From: Aneurinibacillus uraniidurans
GTDB taxonomy: Bacteria > Bacillota > Bacilli > Aneurinibacillales > Aneurinibacillaceae
Reading direction: 5' to 3'
Assembly: GCF_028471905.1 (NCBI RefSeq)
Contig: NZ_CP116902.1
Location: forward strand, 2,994,501 to 3,058,500
DNA length: 64,000 nucleotides
A program made the position numbers and the translations under genes. Numbering within the stretch: the stretch's first letter is position 1; every line of letters starts with the position of its first letter. The notes beneath the pieces were generated by a model. It did no database searches. It worked only from the letters and a program-made list of their open reading frames with translations, and was not told the DNA's origin. Below are positions 29,008-38,691 of this stretch, one piece after another.

Positions 29008-29019
29008 CTATACGTTCTT

Positions 29020-29712
29020 TTATTTCTGAAGCAAAATCACATGTACACTGCCTGGTCCATGCACACCGAACACCAGATCCATCTCGATATCCCCGGTCCG
29101 GCTTGGTCCTGTAATAAAGTTCAAACAAGCCGGAATCCCACCCGGAACCCGTTCATGAATGTAGGCAGCAGCATGTGTAAGACGCGGCAACAATGTATCT
29201 TCCGCCAGGACGAGTACAAGACGTGGTGGCAGTAGACTCACCATTCTCCCTCTCCCAGCCCCATTCCAGAGCAGGACGGTTCCGGTCTCACATAAGCCTA
29301 GATCGGCATATACAATCCCTACATCTGTTTCAGCAGCATAAGCACGAAGCTCATCTGCATCCTCTTCTGTACGCCAGGTTTTGTAATTCATGCCTGCTTC
29401 CTCTAACGCTTGATGTAGCCCCAGTTGATTCAGACGCTCATCATCCCAGCCAAGAGCATCTTGCACGTCCCATTGTTTCAGCACAGCTGCCAGTGCTTTG
29501 CCCGCTTCTTCTGGACGAACGCGCGTTACTTCTGTGCGAAGCTCTTGCAGATTTCCGATAAACTGTTCGACAAGTGCAGCCTGATCCATCCCAGCATATA
29601 AGTGCGTATACGGCTTGTCATTCCATTCTGGCATGCGCACGCCACTGCGCCGCGGGCGACCAAGACGATCCGCAAGCCGATTCAGAAAAGCTTCTCTTTC
29701 TTGCGTACTCAT
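29020..29712 (-). CDS. lutC: L-lactate utilisation protein LutC
   Basis: A 230-residue LUD-domain protein (DUF162). The domain shows GIVYADLGLCETGTVLL and FITGPSRTGDIEMDLVFGVHGP, its signature end. With LutA and LutB it forms the cytoplasmic enzyme that oxidises L-lactate to pyruvate. Start ATG 29712, one base after the lutB stop; a longer frame from 29790 lies inside lutB. Last gene of the operon. Confidence 0.93.
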   Translation of the reverse strand: MSTQEREAFLNRLADRLGRPRRSGVRMPEWNDKPYTHLYAGMDQAALVEQFIGNLQELRTEVTRVRPEEAGKALAAVLKQWDVQDALGWDDERLNQLGLHQALEEAGMNYKTWRTEEDADELRAYAAETDVGIVYADLGLCETGTVLLWNGAGRGRMVSLLPPRLVLVLAEDTLLPRLTHAAAYIHERVPGGIPACLNFITGPSRTGDIEMDLVFGVHGPGSVHVILLQK

Positions 29713-29713
29713 C

Positions 29714-31126
29714 TTATCGGCCCCCTTCCTTTTTCTCTTTCCACCAGGAGCGAAACGATTGCTCGGCTGGCTGTGGCAAATCACGCACATTCGTCCAGCC
29801 AGCCATCATGCCTGGACCCGATGAGATCACGCCGTCTTTTGCGAGTCCGTCTGTCATTTTATGCGCACTGTTTACGGCCGCATCATATACAGCCGGATGG
29901 CTCGTCATAAAGCCAAATCCTTTAAACGCCAGTTTGTCCTGCCACTTGCCATGCCCTTGCTCCACCTGATCCTTGCGGTGCTCTAATAAAAGATCATGCA
30001 GCGGAATTTTGACTGGACATACATCTGTACAAGCTCCGCACAAGCTTGAAGCATTCGGAAGGTCCTTCCAGTCTTCGTATCCGTCAAAAAGCGGTGTCAG
30101 TACCGAGCCGATTGGACCGCTATACACACCACCATACGCATGCCCACCGATATGACGATACACCGGGCATACATTCAGGCAGGCACCACAACGAATACAC
30201 TTCAGCACTTCCTGATACGCGGTGCCAAGAATATCCGAACGACCGTTATCAAGTACAATCAGATGGAACTCCTCTGGCCCATCTGTATCTTCCGGGCGAC
30301 GCGGACCGCTCAGCGCCGTTACATACACGCTAATTTTCTGGCCGGTCGCACTTCGCGTCAGCATGGAAATCACGATATCAAGCTCTTCCCATGTCGGAAC
30401 AAGACGCTCCATCCCCATAATCGCAATATGAACTTTCGGCAATGTCGTCGTCAGACGAGCATTCCCTTCATTGCTGACGAGCACAACGGAACCGGATTCG
30501 GCTACCCCGAAGTTGCAACCAGAGATTCCGATGTCAGCATCAAGAAATTTACGGCGCAGCTCTTCACGTGCGAATTGACACAGCTCTTCTGTCTGATCTG
30601 ATAATTCGCGCCCGGCTACTTCCGAGAATAACTCCGCTACCTGAGCGCGGTTCTTATGAATGGCAGGGGCAATAATATGAGAAGGGGTTTCCCCGGCTAA
30701 CTGAATGATATATTCCCCAAGGTCTGTCTCTACTACCTGCACACCTGCTTCTTCAAGATGGCGATTCAGGTGAATTTCTTCCGATACCATCGACTTCGAT
30801 TTTACAACCGAGCGTGCTCCACTTGCCTTAGCAATGCGCAGCACATGATTTACTGCATCGGATGCTGTCTGTGCAAAATGCACGTGTCCACCGTTTTTCT
30901 CTACATTATCGGCGAGCTCTTCCAAATAGCTATCCAGATTCTCAACAGTATGACGGCGAATACGCGAGGCCAATTCGCGCCATTCTTCGACATTCCCCAG
31001 CTCGTCTGCCGCTTTAAAACGTCCTCCACGCAGCCGATCCTGTGTAAACGGGGTAGCTTTTTGCAACTGCTCGTCTAGCAATGCTTTTTTCACACGCCCG
31101 ACAAATGGGAGAGACTGTGCGCTCAT
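29714..31126 (-). CDS. lutB: L-lactate utilisation iron-sulfur protein LutB
   Basis: A 470-residue protein with an N-terminal LUD domain (ISGCNFGVAESGSVVLVSNE, residues ~190-210) and two 4Fe-4S ferredoxin motifs, CIRCGACLNVCPVYR near 310 and CGACTDVCPVKIPL near 360, followed by a DUF3390-like C-terminal segment. Carries electrons in the LutABC lactate oxidase. Its ATG overlaps the lutA stop by four bases (ATGA), a sign of coupling. Confidence 0.95.
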   Translation of the reverse strand: MSAQSLPFVGRVKKALLDEQLQKATPFTQDRLRGGRFKAADELGNVEEWRELASRIRRHTVENLDSYLEELADNVEKNGGHVHFAQTASDAVNHVLRIAKASGARSVVKSKSMVSEEIHLNRHLEEAGVQVVETDLGEYIIQLAGETPSHIIAPAIHKNRAQVAELFSEVAGRELSDQTEELCQFAREELRRKFLDADIGISGCNFGVAESGSVVLVSNEGNARLTTTLPKVHIAIMGMERLVPTWEELDIVISMLTRSATGQKISVYVTALSGPRRPEDTDGPEEFHLIVLDNGRSDILGTAYQEVLKCIRCGACLNVCPVYRHIGGHAYGGVYSGPIGSVLTPLFDGYEDWKDLPNASSLCGACTDVCPVKIPLHDLLLEHRKDQVEQGHGKWQDKLAFKGFGFMTSHPAVYDAAVNSAHKMTDGLAKDGVISSGPGMMAGWTNVRDLPQPAEQSFRSWWKEKKEGGR

Positions 31127-31851
31127 TTTGCTCCCCCCTTCGCCAATACTTCTGCGACATGCATAACTTTCACCGATTTACCAGTACGCTGCAAACGACC
31201 ACCAATATTCATCAGGCAGCCCATGTCCGAGCCAATCAATAACTCAGCACCTGTTTCTTCGATATGCTGAACTTTCTCATCAACCATCGCTTCGGATATC
31301 TCGCTCATCTTCGCGGAGAATGTCCCACCGAATCCACAGCAATCCTGGCAGTACGGCAATTCTTCCATATGCAACCCCTTCATGCCAGCAAGCAGCTTAC
31401 CCGGCTCTTCTTTTACACCAAGGGAACGGCTCATATGACAGGAATGATGATACGTTGCATGCGCCGGAAGTTCCCCTTCCAGCTTCTCTAAACCCATCAC
31501 TTTTACAATAAATTCAGAAAATTCATATGTTTTAGCTGCTAATTCAACAGCTTCCTGATGCCAGGTCGGATCATCTTTTAACAACTCTGGATACTCCCGA
31601 CGGATCATCGTGACACAAGAGCCTGATGGTGCTACTACATATTCACTTTCCCGAAAAGCCGTGATCATCTGCCGAGCCGCTTTGGCTGCATCTTTCTGGT
31701 ATCCACTATTATAAGCAGGCTGTCCGCAGCACGTCTGCGCCGCCGGAAAATCCACTTCCACCCCAAGCCGCTCCAACACTTCTACTACACTTTGCCCTAC
31801 CTGTGGGAAAAAAACATCAGACAGGCATGTGATAAACAATGAAACTCTCAC
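31123..31851 (-). CDS. lutA: L-lactate utilisation protein LutA
   Basis: A 242-residue protein with two CCG domains, CCGQPAYNSG near residue 41 and CCGFGGTFS near 170, which ligate a non-cubane Fe-S centre in heterodisulfide-reductase-like enzymes. First gene of lutABC. The start is GTG 31851, AGAGGTGG upstream. A perfect palindrome 57 nt upstream overlaps a likely -35. No lutR or lactate permease is in the window. Confidence 0.95.
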   Translation of the reverse strand: MRVSLFITCLSDVFFPQVGQSVVEVLERLGVEVDFPAAQTCCGQPAYNSGYQKDAAKAARQMITAFRESEYVVAPSGSCVTMIRREYPELLKDDPTWHQEAVELAAKTYEFSEFIVKVMGLEKLEGELPAHATYHHSCHMSRSLGVKEEPGKLLAGMKGLHMEELPYCQDCCGFGGTFSAKMSEISEAMVDEKVQHIEETGAELLIGSDMGCLMNIGGRLQRTGKSVKVMHVAEVLAKGGAK

Positions 31852-31907
31852 ATTTCCACCTCTTTAGTATTGCAATTCTGTTATCATTTCTTTTCACTCT
31901 AACACGC

Positions 31908-31924
31908 TTGTTAACTGTTAACAA
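31908..31924. promoter_or_regulatory. Perfect 17-bp palindrome upstream of lutA (probable operator)
   Basis: TTGTTAACTGTTAACAA, arms of eight bases around one central base. On the minus strand a possible -35 TTGTTA lies inside it, with TAGAGT 17 nt on. GntR/FadR-type regulators such as LutR bind palindromes of this size, but the identity of the regulator is inferred. Confidence 0.45.
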
Positions 31925-32032
31925 TAGAAGAGCAGGATTTTATAAAAAATATTCAGAAAAGGCGTGAAAAAAATGCTTTAATCCATTACTATAGAACATA
32001 AGTAAAGAAAGAATGAAAGCGGGGACGTGTCA

Positions 32033-32215
32033 ATGGAGAACGAGAAGATTATGATTTTAATGCCGCTAAGTGGAAAGATTCTCTGGGAGATGTATGGGGA
32101 ATCATTTGGGTATTTTCAAAAACCGCCTTCTCTACACGTACCGCTCGAAGAACACGAAGTTCACACCGACTGGATTCAAGAAATTGAACGCGGCGTCATT
32201 TATCTACAGAGATAA
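32033..32215 (+). CDS. Small hypothetical protein
   Basis: A 60-residue protein without recognised family; hydrophobic first third, acidic end. ATG 32033 follows GGGGAC by 6 nt; it is flanked by a terminator at 32223, giving a compact single-gene unit divergent from lutABC. Confidence 0.5.
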   Translation: MENEKIMILMPLSGKILWEMYGESFGYFQKPPSLHVPLEEHEVHTDWIQEIERGVIYLQR

Positions 32216-32222
32216 ACATATA

Positions 32223-32263
32223 AGCCACCGATTGTCCAAGACGGACACTCGGTGGCTTTTTCT
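32223..32263 (+). terminator. Terminator after small hypothetical gene
   Basis: Stem AGCCACCGA / TCGGTGGCT with an inner GTCC/GGAC extension and TTTTT. Confidence 0.85.
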
Positions 32264-32294
32264 GTGGAAATAAATGAGGGAGTCTTGCGGTTGA

Positions 32295-32930
32295 TTATGA
32301 ACGCAGCTTAATCGTGCAATTCCCCCATACCTCTTCACCATATACGAGTTCAAGGCTATCGCCGTCCGCAACTGGACCAACGCCTGCTGGTGTCCCCGTA
32401 TAAATCACATCGCCTTTGCCAAGGCCAAAATGCTCGGCTGTGAATACGACAATCGTTGGGATGTCAAACAGCATGTCCTGAATGTTTCCATCCTGAACCG
32501 TTTCTCCATTTTTGCGAAGGGAGAAATTTTGCGCCGCACACGCTTCTACACTCTCGAACGGGCGGAATTTCGTCAGCAATGCCGCATTCGGAAATCCTTT
32601 CGCCCGCAGCCACGGATGACTTTTTTTCTTCAGATCACTCTGCACATCACGAAGGGTAAAATCGATCCCTAACGCAATCTGATCAATGACATCTTCCATC
32701 CGCATCCCCTGCTCATATGAGCGGGCAATATGCAGCACAAGCTCAGCTTCATGATGCACTTCTCCTCGGTTTCCAGGAAGATTAACCTCCTGTCCATTCG
32801 CTTCTACAAGTGAATGAGTTGGCTTTCCGAACAGGAACGGCATAGTTGGCACGGCATTGCCGAGTTCTTCTGCATGCAGGCGATAATTACGCCCCACACA
32901 ATATATGTTGCGAATCGTTTCAATCATCAT
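32295..32930 (-). CDS. Fumarylacetoacetate hydrolase family protein
   Basis: A 211-residue short FAH-fold enzyme, acting as hydrolase, decarboxylase or isomerase on beta-diketo or 2-oxo acids. Metal ligands lie in EVHHEAELVLHIA (Glu-x-Glu) near residue 58 and a distal Asp in GIDFTLRDVQ near 88; FGLGKGDVIYTGTPAGVGP is the conserved C-terminal core. Ribosome site AAGGA, ATG 32930. It follows the SDR gene by 23 nt, so the pair is probably one operon for catabolism of an unknown oxo-acid. Confidence 0.85.
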   Translation of the reverse strand: MMIETIRNIYCVGRNYRLHAEELGNAVPTMPFLFGKPTHSLVEANGQEVNLPGNRGEVHHEAELVLHIARSYEQGMRMEDVIDQIALGIDFTLRDVQSDLKKKSHPWLRAKGFPNAALLTKFRPFESVEACAAQNFSLRKNGETVQDGNIQDMLFDIPTIVVFTAEHFGLGKGDVIYTGTPAGVGPVADGDSLELVYGEEVWGNCTIKLRS

Positions 32931-32953
32931 GCTTCCTTCTTTCTTCCTTAAGA

Positions 32954-33739
32954 TTAAATACTTTTGATCATGCCACCGTCTACAAGTATCGAACTGCCGG
33001 TCACATATGTATTTGCCCCAGATAACAAGAATGCAACCACACGTGCGAATTCTTCCGGTTGTCCGTAACGACCAAGCGGAATATTTGCTTCCATCTGCTG
33101 CTGAATCTCTTCGCGAGACACACCCTGCCGCTGTGCATTCATCTCATCTAGATAAATAAGACGATCAGTCGCAATTCGTCCTGGTGCTACCGTATTGACG
33201 AGAACATTATACGGTGCTAATTCCACCGACAGTGTCTTTGATAATCCTACGATGCCCGTGCGGAATGTATTGGACAGCACAAGCCCTGGAATGGGTTGTT
33301 TAATAGAAGAAGAGGCAATATTGACGATATGGCCGCCCCCCTGCTTAAGATCAGGTATCACTTCACGAATGACACGAATATAACTTAACAGTGTCAGCTC
33401 AAATGCTTTTATCCAATCCTCATCCGTAAACTGTTCAAACGTACCGCTTGGAGGCCCACCCGCATTGTTGACTAAAATCTCAATGCGGCCAAACGTATCA
33501 CGCACCGCCTGAACAAGTGCTTGAATCTCTTCTACTTTCGTAATATCAGCACGGCAGTAAGCCGCTTTACCAGCACCAAGTGCATTCAATTCATCTGCTA
33601 CCTGCTTTAATTTTTCTTCATCGCGGCTCGTCAGCATAACGTTTGCGCCTTCTTTAACGAGCTGCTCGGCTATCGCCCGCCCCAATCCCTGGCTAGAAGC
33701 GATAACAAGCGCTGTTTTTCCGGTAAGATTCAGATCCAT
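32954..33739 (-). CDS. SDR-family protein with replaced catalytic Tyr and Lys
   Basis: A 261-residue Rossmann protein of the short-chain dehydrogenase family. The nucleotide-binding part is normal apart from ASSQGLG in place of TGxxxGxG; NNAGG is intact. Counting 13 residues from the catalytic Ser (NIASSS), the place of the catalytic Tyr holds Ser and the Lys four on holds Arg (SNTFRTGIVGLSK against the usual YxxxK). It is therefore either a member of a divergent SDR branch or not a standard oxidoreductase. Start ATG 33739. Forms a pair with the FAH-family gene. Confidence 0.8.
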   Translation of the reverse strand: MDLNLTGKTALVIASSQGLGRAIAEQLVKEGANVMLTSRDEEKLKQVADELNALGAGKAAYCRADITKVEEIQALVQAVRDTFGRIEILVNNAGGPPSGTFEQFTDEDWIKAFELTLLSYIRVIREVIPDLKQGGGHIVNIASSSIKQPIPGLVLSNTFRTGIVGLSKTLSVELAPYNVLVNTVAPGRIATDRLIYLDEMNAQRQGVSREEIQQQMEANIPLGRYGQPEEFARVVAFLLSGANTYVTGSSILVDGGMIKSI

Positions 33740-33829
33740 TCGGTTCCTCTCCCTGCTGTCAGTATTTTCACTCTCTTCCGATTGTACGGGATGAACTGCT
33801 ATCGGTCAAACCAAGCTGGACGCAGGAAA

Positions 33830-33870
33830 GGCGAACAAGCAGGTGAGAATACTCTCGCTACTTGTTCGCC
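33830..33870 (-). terminator. Probable terminator of the metQ-ligase operon
   Basis: Stem GGCGAACAAG / CTTGTTCGCC 24 nt after the ligase stop, followed by only three T on the minus strand. It separates the ligase from the SDR-FAH pair. Confidence 0.55.
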
Positions 33871-33893
33871 TATAAGCCAGACTTCGTATCGAT

Positions 33894-35471
33894 TTATGCC
33901 TGTATCTCCTCTTTCACTTCTCCTTCTAATACAAACTTCTGGATTTTTCCGCTTGCCGTCTTCGGTAATTCATCTACAAAGCGATATTCACGTGGGCGCT
34001 TGTACGACGCAAGCTTTCCGCCATCCAGCAGGAACGTATTCAGATCGGCTTCTGTGAGATTACTTCCTTTGGCGGCTACAATGTATGCCAAAACAATCTG
34101 TCCCCATTTCGGGTCTGGCTTGCCAATTACAGCGGCTTCCTTCACACCTGTATGTTCCACCAGACGGTCTTCTACTTCACGTGGATAGATATTTTCTGCA
34201 CCCGAGATAATCATATGATTCATCCGATCACGAATCCAGATGTATCCATCCTCGTCATATTCGCCAAGATCTCCTGTATGATACCAACCGTACGCAAGCG
34301 CCTTTTCTGTTGCTTCCGGTCGATTGTAATACCCATTCATCATGCACGGGCCTTTGACGAGAATCTCACCGACTTCCCCCACTTCACAACGGTCAGCCGG
34401 ATTCGTTGGCTCCCCATCCTCTTGAACACGGGCAATTACGACTTCATGCGTTAAGCTTGCCTTTCCAGCTGCCCCGGCTCTTGTAAGCTGTTCGTCTGGA
34501 TGCAGCACGGCCATACACGGTCCCATCTCTGTTGTACCGAATATTTGCACCAGGTCTGCACCGATTTTTTGATCGAACTCATGAATTAAGACAGGTGCCA
34601 TCGATGCTCCGCCGTATTCCACCAGGCGAAGCGATGACAGGTTGTATTGTTCAATATTCTCAACGTGCAAAACCATTGTGATCATCGTAGGTGCTGCAAA
34701 CATATGCGTCACTTGTTCACGCTCAATGATCGCCAGCACTTCTGTCGCATCAAAATGGTGCAGCAATACGTTCGTCGCTCCGACTTGAACACGCGGTAAG
34801 AATGATGTATGCAGTTCTGCTGTATGATTCAGCGGTGCTGCCGAAAGCCCAATGTCATTCTTGGTTAGCCCCATGCACTGCATCATCATAAAATTATGGT
34901 GGATCTTGCTGCGGTGCGTGTGAAGTACGCCTTTCGGACGGCCAGTTGTACCACTTGTATACATCATGATGCAGTAATCAGTCTCAGCAACAGTCACTTC
35001 CGGCTTCTCTACTGATTCTGCATCGAGAAGTTGATAGAAGTCCAGAGCACCTGCTGGCACGGATGAATCTACATAAATCCAGTGCAGCACTGGTGTTCCG
35101 ATTTGACGTGCCTGTTCTACGATCTGTGACCCCATCTCTTCATACAACACCACTTTAGCGTTCGCATCCTGCAGAATGTATTGTAGTTCATGTGAAGCTA
35201 AGCGATAATTAATCGGGTTAAAAATCGCCCCGATTTTCGCTACAGCAAACATCGCGATGACATATTCACTTGTATTGTAGAGGAATGACGATACAACGTC
35301 CCCTTTTTCTACACCCAGGCGCTGTAGCGCCCGGGTAAATTGATTCACTTTATTGTCAAGTTCGCGATACGTAAAGTGATGCTGTTTTACTCCGTATTCA
35401 TACACAAGAGCAAGCTTCTCCGGATAATTCCGAGCTGACCACTCTACTATACTTCCGATTGTCGTACTCAC
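33894..35471 (-). CDS. Acyl-CoA synthetase (AMP-forming)
   Basis: A 525-residue ANL-family ligase that activates a carboxylic acid with ATP and CoA. P-loop MYTSGTTGRPKGVLHTH near residue 170, FGTTEMGP near 305, YGWYHTGDLGEYDEDGYI near 400 and the C-terminal lysine in PKTASGKIQKF near 510. Substrate unknown; medium/long acyl or aryl acids fit. The start is GTG 35471 with GGAGGG about 7 nt upstream; ATG 35486 overlaps that site. It begins 25 nt after metQ, so it falls under the S-box. Confidence 0.9.
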   Translation of the reverse strand: MSTTIGSIVEWSARNYPEKLALVYEYGVKQHHFTYRELDNKVNQFTRALQRLGVEKGDVVSSFLYNTSEYVIAMFAVAKIGAIFNPINYRLASHELQYILQDANAKVVLYEEMGSQIVEQARQIGTPVLHWIYVDSSVPAGALDFYQLLDAESVEKPEVTVAETDYCIMMYTSGTTGRPKGVLHTHRSKIHHNFMMMQCMGLTKNDIGLSAAPLNHTAELHTSFLPRVQVGATNVLLHHFDATEVLAIIEREQVTHMFAAPTMITMVLHVENIEQYNLSSLRLVEYGGASMAPVLIHEFDQKIGADLVQIFGTTEMGPCMAVLHPDEQLTRAGAAGKASLTHEVVIARVQEDGEPTNPADRCEVGEVGEILVKGPCMMNGYYNRPEATEKALAYGWYHTGDLGEYDEDGYIWIRDRMNHMIISGAENIYPREVEDRLVEHTGVKEAAVIGKPDPKWGQIVLAYIVAAKGSNLTEADLNTFLLDGGKLASYKRPREYRFVDELPKTASGKIQKFVLEGEVKEEIQA

Positions 35472-35496
35472 AGCAACGCCCTCCATATTTTACCGA

Positions 35497-36330
35497 TTAT
35501 TTCAAATATTCAGGTTTTTGGAACCCTTGAAAATCCTTCTCTACAACCGCTTTAAATTCTGGTGATTTGTATGCTTCGATGATATCTTTTGTAATTTGGA
35601 TATCTTTGTCTGCTGTTTTTACAGCTACAATGTTCATGTATTTTTCCGGAAGCTGCTCTAATTGCAATGCTTCTGTTAATTTAAGTCCAGATGCAATGGC
35701 GAAGTTACCATTTACGAATGCATAGTCTGCATCAGCAAGAGAACGCGGAAGCTGCGCAGCTTCAAGCGGCTTCAGTTGAATATTTTTCACGTATTGTGTC
35801 ACGTCTTTTTCTGATGCTTTTGTCGGGTCAATGCCTGCTTTTAGTTTAATCCAGCCAAACTTCTCCAGCATTCCAAGTGCACGTGCCTGGTTAGTCGGGT
35901 CATTTGGCAGCGTTACCGTCGCGCCAGCTGGTACTTCATCAAGCGATTTGTGCTTGTTAGAATATACGCCAAGCGGTGCCGTTGGAACTTGCAGCACATT
36001 CGTAATTTGGAGATTATGATCCTTCGCAAATTTATTCAGATACACAACATGCTGGAATACGTTCGCATTCAGCGATCCTTCTGCTAATGCATTATTCGGC
36101 TGCACATAATCATTGAACTCTACTACTTTTACGGTATAGCCTTTCTTCTCAAGAATCGGCTGAATCCCTTTTTTAATTTGATCACTATACGGACCGGCTG
36201 TTGCACCAATCGTGATTTCTTTTGTTCCTGTCTGTCCAGAGGAAGCAGCCTTATCTCCACCACCGCATGCAGCAAGCAATCCTGCTAGAATAACGAATAC
36301 CCATGTTAAAATAAATGATTTTACTTTCAT
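35497..36330 (-). CDS. metQ: MetQ-like substrate-binding lipoprotein of a methionine-type ABC importer
   Basis: A 277-residue NlpA/MetQ lipoprotein: signal peptide with lipobox LLAACGGG (Cys22), then the bilobed binding domain (TIGATAGPYSDQIKKGI, FQHVVYLNKFA, LPNDPTNQARAL). It captures methionine or a related amino acid at the membrane. The usual partners metN (ATPase) and metI (permease) are absent on both sides, so it is an orphan. A SAM-I riboswitch lies 84 nt upstream on the same strand, supporting a link to methionine supply. An acyl-CoA ligase follows. Confidence 0.9.
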   Translation of the reverse strand: MKVKSFILTWVFVILAGLLAACGGGDKAASSGQTGTKEITIGATAGPYSDQIKKGIQPILEKKGYTVKVVEFNDYVQPNNALAEGSLNANVFQHVVYLNKFAKDHNLQITNVLQVPTAPLGVYSNKHKSLDEVPAGATVTLPNDPTNQARALGMLEKFGWIKLKAGIDPTKASEKDVTQYVKNIQLKPLEAAQLPRSLADADYAFVNGNFAIASGLKLTEALQLEQLPEKYMNIVAVKTADKDIQITKDIIEAYKSPEFKAVVEKDFQGFQKPEYLK

Positions 36331-36413
36331 CTGTATGTCCCCCTTTTTTTATAAATGACATGCATCAAAATCATAATTCTGTTATCTCCCTAGCTTGCCT
36401 ATTCCCCCCTTGC

Positions 36414-36595
36414 AAATAAAAACGACCTCTTACCAAAGTAAGAGGTCGACGACAGACGTTTAGAAGCTCCGCCGGACCTCTTATCTCTCAGCGTCATTAC
36501 GCTGCTGGAATTGGCACCGTTTGAACCATATAGTTCAAGGTTGCCGAGGCTTCATAGGGCCAGTCCCTCCGCCTCTCTGGATAAGAGTCCGAAAC
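36414..36595 (-). promoter_or_regulatory. SAM-I (S-box) riboswitch with terminator
   Basis: On the minus strand: P1 5' strand CTTATC, AGAGAGG-GGAGGGACTGGCCC, GAAGCC-CGGCAACC, the P3 arms, and GCTGAGAGATAAG closing P1; all are S-box consensus elements (aptamer 36480-36595). An intrinsic terminator GACCTCTTAC / GTAAGAGGTC plus T-run lies at 36414-36448. The 3' P1 strand runs into AAGAGGTC, complementary to the terminator's 5' arm, giving the expected antiterminator. High SAM should stop transcription of metQ and the ligase. Confidence 0.93.
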
Positions 36596-36621
36596 TATTT
36601 AATTTTCTTGCTGTTATGGTT

Positions 36622-36649
36622 ATTCTACCACATTAAACCACAAAGTCAA
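36622..36649 (-). promoter_or_regulatory. Promoter of the S-box metQ operon
   Basis: Minus strand -35 TTGACT (36644-36649), 16-nt spacer, -10 TAGAAT (36622-36627), about 27 nt before the aptamer. Confidence 0.6.
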
Positions 36650-36663
36650 CTAGGAATTATAAG

Positions 36664-38640
36664 TTATTTATCTGTTTTAAATTGCTGCATCGCTTCCTCA
36701 AGTTCAACTGCCATTCGACTTAACGCTACAGAAGCCGCAGCAATCTGATCAATGGAGGAAATTTGTTCTTGTGCATACCCGGCTACATCACGCGATTTCT
36801 CGGCAGACTTTTTCGAAACACCAAGTATCTCCTGCCCAGACCTCAGGATGTTTTCAGAACGGACTGCCATTTCTTCAGACGAGACAGAAATCTGACTACT
36901 TTTCTCAGAAATAGACTCTACCGAATTCATGATACTTTGAAAAATGAGCCCTGCTTCATCAACGGCCCGGATCCCTGTGTCAACTTCCTTCGTTCCTTTA
37001 TCCATCGATTGTACAGCTCGCAATGTCTCTCCTTGAATCTCCTGAATCACCTGGGCAATCTGATCAGCAGACTGCTTGGACTGCTCGGCCAGCTTACGTA
37101 CCTCATCTGCTACCACTGCGAATCCCTTGCCTTGTTCACCAGCTCGTGCCGCCTCGATTGCCGCATTCAACGCTAGCAAATTTGTCTGTTCAGCAATCGA
37201 TGTAATCACGCCAATGATCCCACCAATCTCCTGCGAACGTTCTCCAAGTAACCTCACTACACCTGCTGCTTCTTCCACCGATGTACCAATCGTATTCATC
37301 TGCTGTACCGCCTGCTGAATGGTTTGGTTTCCTTTGTCGGCTTCTACAGCTGTCCGCTGTACCGCTTCTGTCACAACCGAAGATGACGAAGCAATCTGCT
37401 TGGCACCATTCGTCATATATTCCATTGTTTGTGCTGTCCTCGTGATGCCCTCCATTTCTTGCTGGGCACCAACAGCCACTTCCTGGGTAGCCACTGTAAT
37501 TTGATTCAATGTACTACCGGCATGCGCTACGCCTGCTGCCAGCTCCTGCGAAGACGATGCAACCTGCTTGGCTGTCTGATTGACCTGGTGAATGAGGTGA
37601 CGCAAGTTTGCTAACATACCGTTCACAGCATGAGATAAGTGACCGATCTCATCTTCTGTATCCACTGGAAGCTCTTCTGCCCGCAGGTCCCCGGAGGAAA
37701 TCTGCTCTGCAACCGATGCAATATCACGAATTCTCCGCACTGGGCGCAATAAGGAGATATATACAAAGAGTGCAATCGCCAACAGCGTAACCAGTCCTGA
37801 AACTACAACTTTTACAAGCAGCGAAGTAAGTGGGCTTATAAATTCATCTAACGGCACTTCAAGCGCCATCATCCAACTTGTTCCAGGCACTTGATGATAA
37901 AACACCATATAATCGCGCCCATTTTTCGTAAACTCTTTCATTCCTTCTTTCGTTTTAAGCATCTCAGCTGCGAGTCCTGTGCTATCCTTCAGTACATTTT
38001 CTTTTAGGATCTTGTTTTTATCTGGATGATGAATAACTAGGCCATCTGACTGAAACACGTATACTTGATCAGATTGTCCGACTTTAAAATTCGTAGCCTG
38101 CCGGAATACTTCTCCGATCGGAGACGCTCCACTGACCAGACCTTTCACGTTATTATTCATATCCCGCACAGGTGCCTCGAAAGAAATAATCAAATTACCA
38201 TTCTCTTTAGCAGGAAATGGATTCGAGACAATCGGCTTACCTGCCATAACATCTGGAAATGTCGGTTCGCTTCCAATCTGAATCACTAGATTTTTATCAA
38301 TAATAAGATTTCCCTTTGTGTCTCCTATACTGAGGGATGCATACGTTCCATTCATACGTGCTTTTTCCCGCTCAAAATAGGCTAAAATTTGATCCGTTGT
38401 ACCAGTTCGGACAAGATCTGTGTTCGCCATTACAATAATCTCGGACAAGCGTGTGTTTAACCACGTTTCTAGTTGTGTCGCATGAATGCGAACTTGCGAA
38501 CTCGCATTATTCTGTAAGGAGGTCTGAATGATTTGTTTGGCAGAAATATAATTGATCGTCCCCATTACGGTAAGCGCCATCCCCGTCAAAATCAAAATAA
38601 TCAATAAAATTTTGACAATAAAAGATTTTCCCTCTCTCAT
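36664..38640 (-). CDS. Methyl-accepting chemotaxis protein with dCache sensor (McpA/TlpA-like)
   Basis: A 658-residue chemoreceptor: TM1 ~8-30, a large extracellular double-Cache domain ~35-275 ([53 protein letters not shown]), TM2 ~280-302, HAMP ~304-357 and the signalling coil with [18 protein letters not shown] and [15 protein letters not shown]. Double-Cache receptors of this size in Bacillus sense amino acids, so a link to the adjacent metQ is attractive but only an inference. ATG 38640. Confidence 0.93.
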   Translation of the reverse strand: MREGKSFIVKILLIILILTGMALTVMGTINYISAKQIIQTSLQNNASSQVRIHATQLETWLNTRLSEIIVMANTDLVRTGTTDQILAYFEREKARMNGTYASLSIGDTKGNLIIDKNLVIQIGSEPTFPDVMAGKPIVSNPFPAKENGNLIISFEAPVRDMNNNVKGLVSGASPIGEVFRQATNFKVGQSDQVYVFQSDGLVIHHPDKNKILKENVLKDSTGLAAEMLKTKEGMKEFTKNGRDYMVFYHQVPGTSWMMALEVPLDEFISPLTSLLVKVVVSGLVTLLAIALFVYISLLRPVRRIRDIASVAEQISSGDLRAEELPVDTEDEIGHLSHAVNGMLANLRHLIHQVNQTAKQVASSSQELAAGVAHAGSTLNQITVATQEVAVGAQQEMEGITRTAQTMEYMTNGAKQIASSSSVVTEAVQRTAVEADKGNQTIQQAVQQMNTIGTSVEEAAGVVRLLGERSQEIGGIIGVITSIAEQTNLLALNAAIEAARAGEQGKGFAVVADEVRKLAEQSKQSADQIAQVIQEIQGETLRAVQSMDKGTKEVDTGIRAVDEAGLIFQSIMNSVESISEKSSQISVSSEEMAVRSENILRSGQEILGVSKKSAEKSRDVAGYAQEQISSIDQIAAASVALSRMAVELEEAMQQFKTDK

Positions 38641-38691
38641 AGCATCCCAACCCTTCTATATGCTTTTAATTGATAAGCATGCTTACCACGA

